A stretch of DNA of 5,745 bases from Pseudomonadota bacterium (GTDB lineage: Bacteria; Pseudomonadota; Alphaproteobacteria; Rhizobiales; Beijerinckiaceae), in assembly GCA_023426505.1 (NCBI GenBank), contig JAFAAP010000149.1:1-5745 (forward strand), in the 5' to 3' direction. Made by a program: the position numbers and the translations under genes. The notes beneath the pieces were generated by a model. The model worked only from the letters and a program-made list of their open reading frames with translations, was not told the origin of the DNA and did not search any database. This document shows positions 4,991 through 5,745 of this stretch, in pieces (within the stretch, counting starts at the first letter, position 1; each line of letters opens with the position of its first letter).

Positions 4991-5680
4991 CTAGCGACCG
5001 GCCACCTCGCGCAGGATCAACGCGATGCTGTCATAGCCCCGCGCCACGGCGTGCTGGAGGGGCGTCATGCCATCCCGGTCCGGGATTCCGGGATTGGCTC
5101 CGGCCGCGACGAGCGCCCGCACCGTCTCGACGTGCCGCGGACCGCCGTCCCCAAGGATCACCGCCTCGATCAGGGCGGTCCAGCCCAGGTTGTTGACATG
5201 GTCGAGCGGCGCGCCGGCCCGGATCAGCTCGCGGACCACGCCATCGTGCCCGAGATGGGCCGCCGCGATCAGCGCGGTGCCGTCATAGACGCTGGTGACG
5301 AGCTTTGCGCTCGCGCCAGCAGCGAGCAGCGCCCTCAGCGTCGGGACATCGTCGCGGACCGCCGCGATGGTCAAGGCGTCATAACGCTGGTTGTCGTGCA
5401 GGGCAGGATCCGCCCCAATGGCGATCAGTTCCCGGGCTGCTGCCCCGTGCCCCTGGAACGCCGCCACATGCAGCGGCGTGCGGCCGTTGCCGTCCCGAGC
5501 GTTGAGGTCAACGCTCGCTTGAGCCAGCCGCTGGATGTCATCAACAGAGCCTTGGACCGCGGCCGCGTGCAGGCCGTGGTAGGCCGAGAGCTCAGTTGGC
5601 GAGGGCGGCGTTTGCGCGATAGCCCCTCCGGACAGAACCAAGATCACGAGCAATCCGGCCAGCACGAGTGGATTGGCCAT
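4991..5680 (-). CDS. Exported ankyrin-repeat protein
   Basis: A 229-residue protein with a signal peptide (1-22: hydrophobic core LVLAGLLVILVLSGG, probable cleavage after AIA before QT) followed by ankyrin repeats to the end. Repeats can be read at about 34-61, 65-95 (the clearest: GRTPLHVAAFQGH), 99-129, 132-163, 166-200 (with a short insertion, GDGGPRH) and 203-229. Ankyrin repeats bind other proteins; the partner is unknown, and the signal peptide places it in the periplasm. The ATG at 5680 has GGGGAG at seven bases. An in-frame ATG at 5722 would add 14 residues through a His-rich stretch and disrupt the signal peptide, so I reject it. It precedes the ECF-controlled glycosidase gene but shows no copy of the shared promoter upstream within the window. 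Confidence 0.88.
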   Translation of the reverse strand: MANPLVLAGLLVILVLSGGAIAQTPPSPTELSAYHGLHAAAVQGSVDDIQRLAQASVDLNARDGNGRTPLHVAAFQGHGAAARELIAIGADPALHDNQRYDALTIAAVRDDVPTLRALLAAGASAKLVTSVYDGTALIAAAHLGHDGVVRELIRAGAPLDHVNNLGWTALIEAVILGDGGPRHVETVRALVAAGANPGIPDRDGMTPLQHAVARGYDSIALILREVAGR

Positions 5681-5719
5681 CGTCCGTCTCCCCGTGTGGT
5701 GGTGGGGGGGCATAAAGCC

Positions 5720-5738
5720 CACCCCCGCGGTGGGGGTG
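5720..5738. repeat. GC-rich stem-loop upstream of the ankyrin gene
   Basis: CACCCCC (5720-5726), five bases, GGGGGTG (5732-5738): a perfect 7-bp inverted repeat, flanked by two copies of CATAAA (5711-5716 and 5740-5745). A competing pairing exists between GGTGGG (5701-5706) and CCCACC (5718-5723), so the two structures exclude one another. It may be the terminator of a gene beyond the right edge or a leader structure of the ankyrin gene. The missing upstream sequence prevents a decision. Confidence 0.4.
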
Positions 5739-5745
5739 ACATAAA

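Noticed and set aside
1..5745. tRNA, rRNA, CRISPR arrays, insertion sequences or phage genes
   Set aside because: No tRNA-like cloverleaf, evenly spaced repeat array, transposase motif or terminal inverted repeat was seen on reading through the window.

Overview
This window reads as a GC-rich chromosomal segment from a proteobacterium, most likely an alphaproteobacterium. That inference rests on base composition, the ECF sigma factor with a C-terminal cysteine-containing tail, and the DUF2231/PAS/DUF488 gene set; there is no taxonomic marker gene. All genes lie on the minus strand, so transcription runs from high to low coordinates.

Layout in transcription order: (1) a 45-base GC-rich inverted-repeat region at the right edge, then an exported ankyrin-repeat protein (5680-4991). 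(2) A 76-base gap holding a promoter, then a 600-residue fusion of a four-helix membrane domain to a family 1 glycoside hydrolase-like domain (4914-3112). It overlaps by 8 bases a small four-helix membrane protein (3119-2571) that resembles the fusion's own membrane domain. (3) A second promoter, then a tight four-gene cluster: ECF sigma factor (2492-1782), DUF2231 membrane protein (1766-1290), single-PAS-domain protein (1249-812) and DUF488 protein (806-192). (4) A 157-base gap with a third promoter and two near-palindromes, then the first 11 codons of another gene that runs off the left edge.

The strongest observation is that the three promoters are near copies of one another: CGGGAACCTT, exactly 14 bases, then ATCYAAT. 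They lie upstream of the glycosidase fusion, the sigma factor itself and the truncated left-hand gene. The form is that of an RpoE-like ECF promoter (GAAC-type -35, 16-base spacer, TCTAA-type -10). Because one copy drives the sigma gene, the simplest model is that this sigma factor recognises all three and controls itself and its neighbours as a small local regulon. No recognisable anti-sigma factor gene is adjacent. The co-transcribed DUF2231 membrane protein and PAS sensor are candidates for the missing signal input. The role of the regulon, and why it includes a membrane-anchored GH1-like enzyme, are not evident from sequence; envelope or general stress is an inference.
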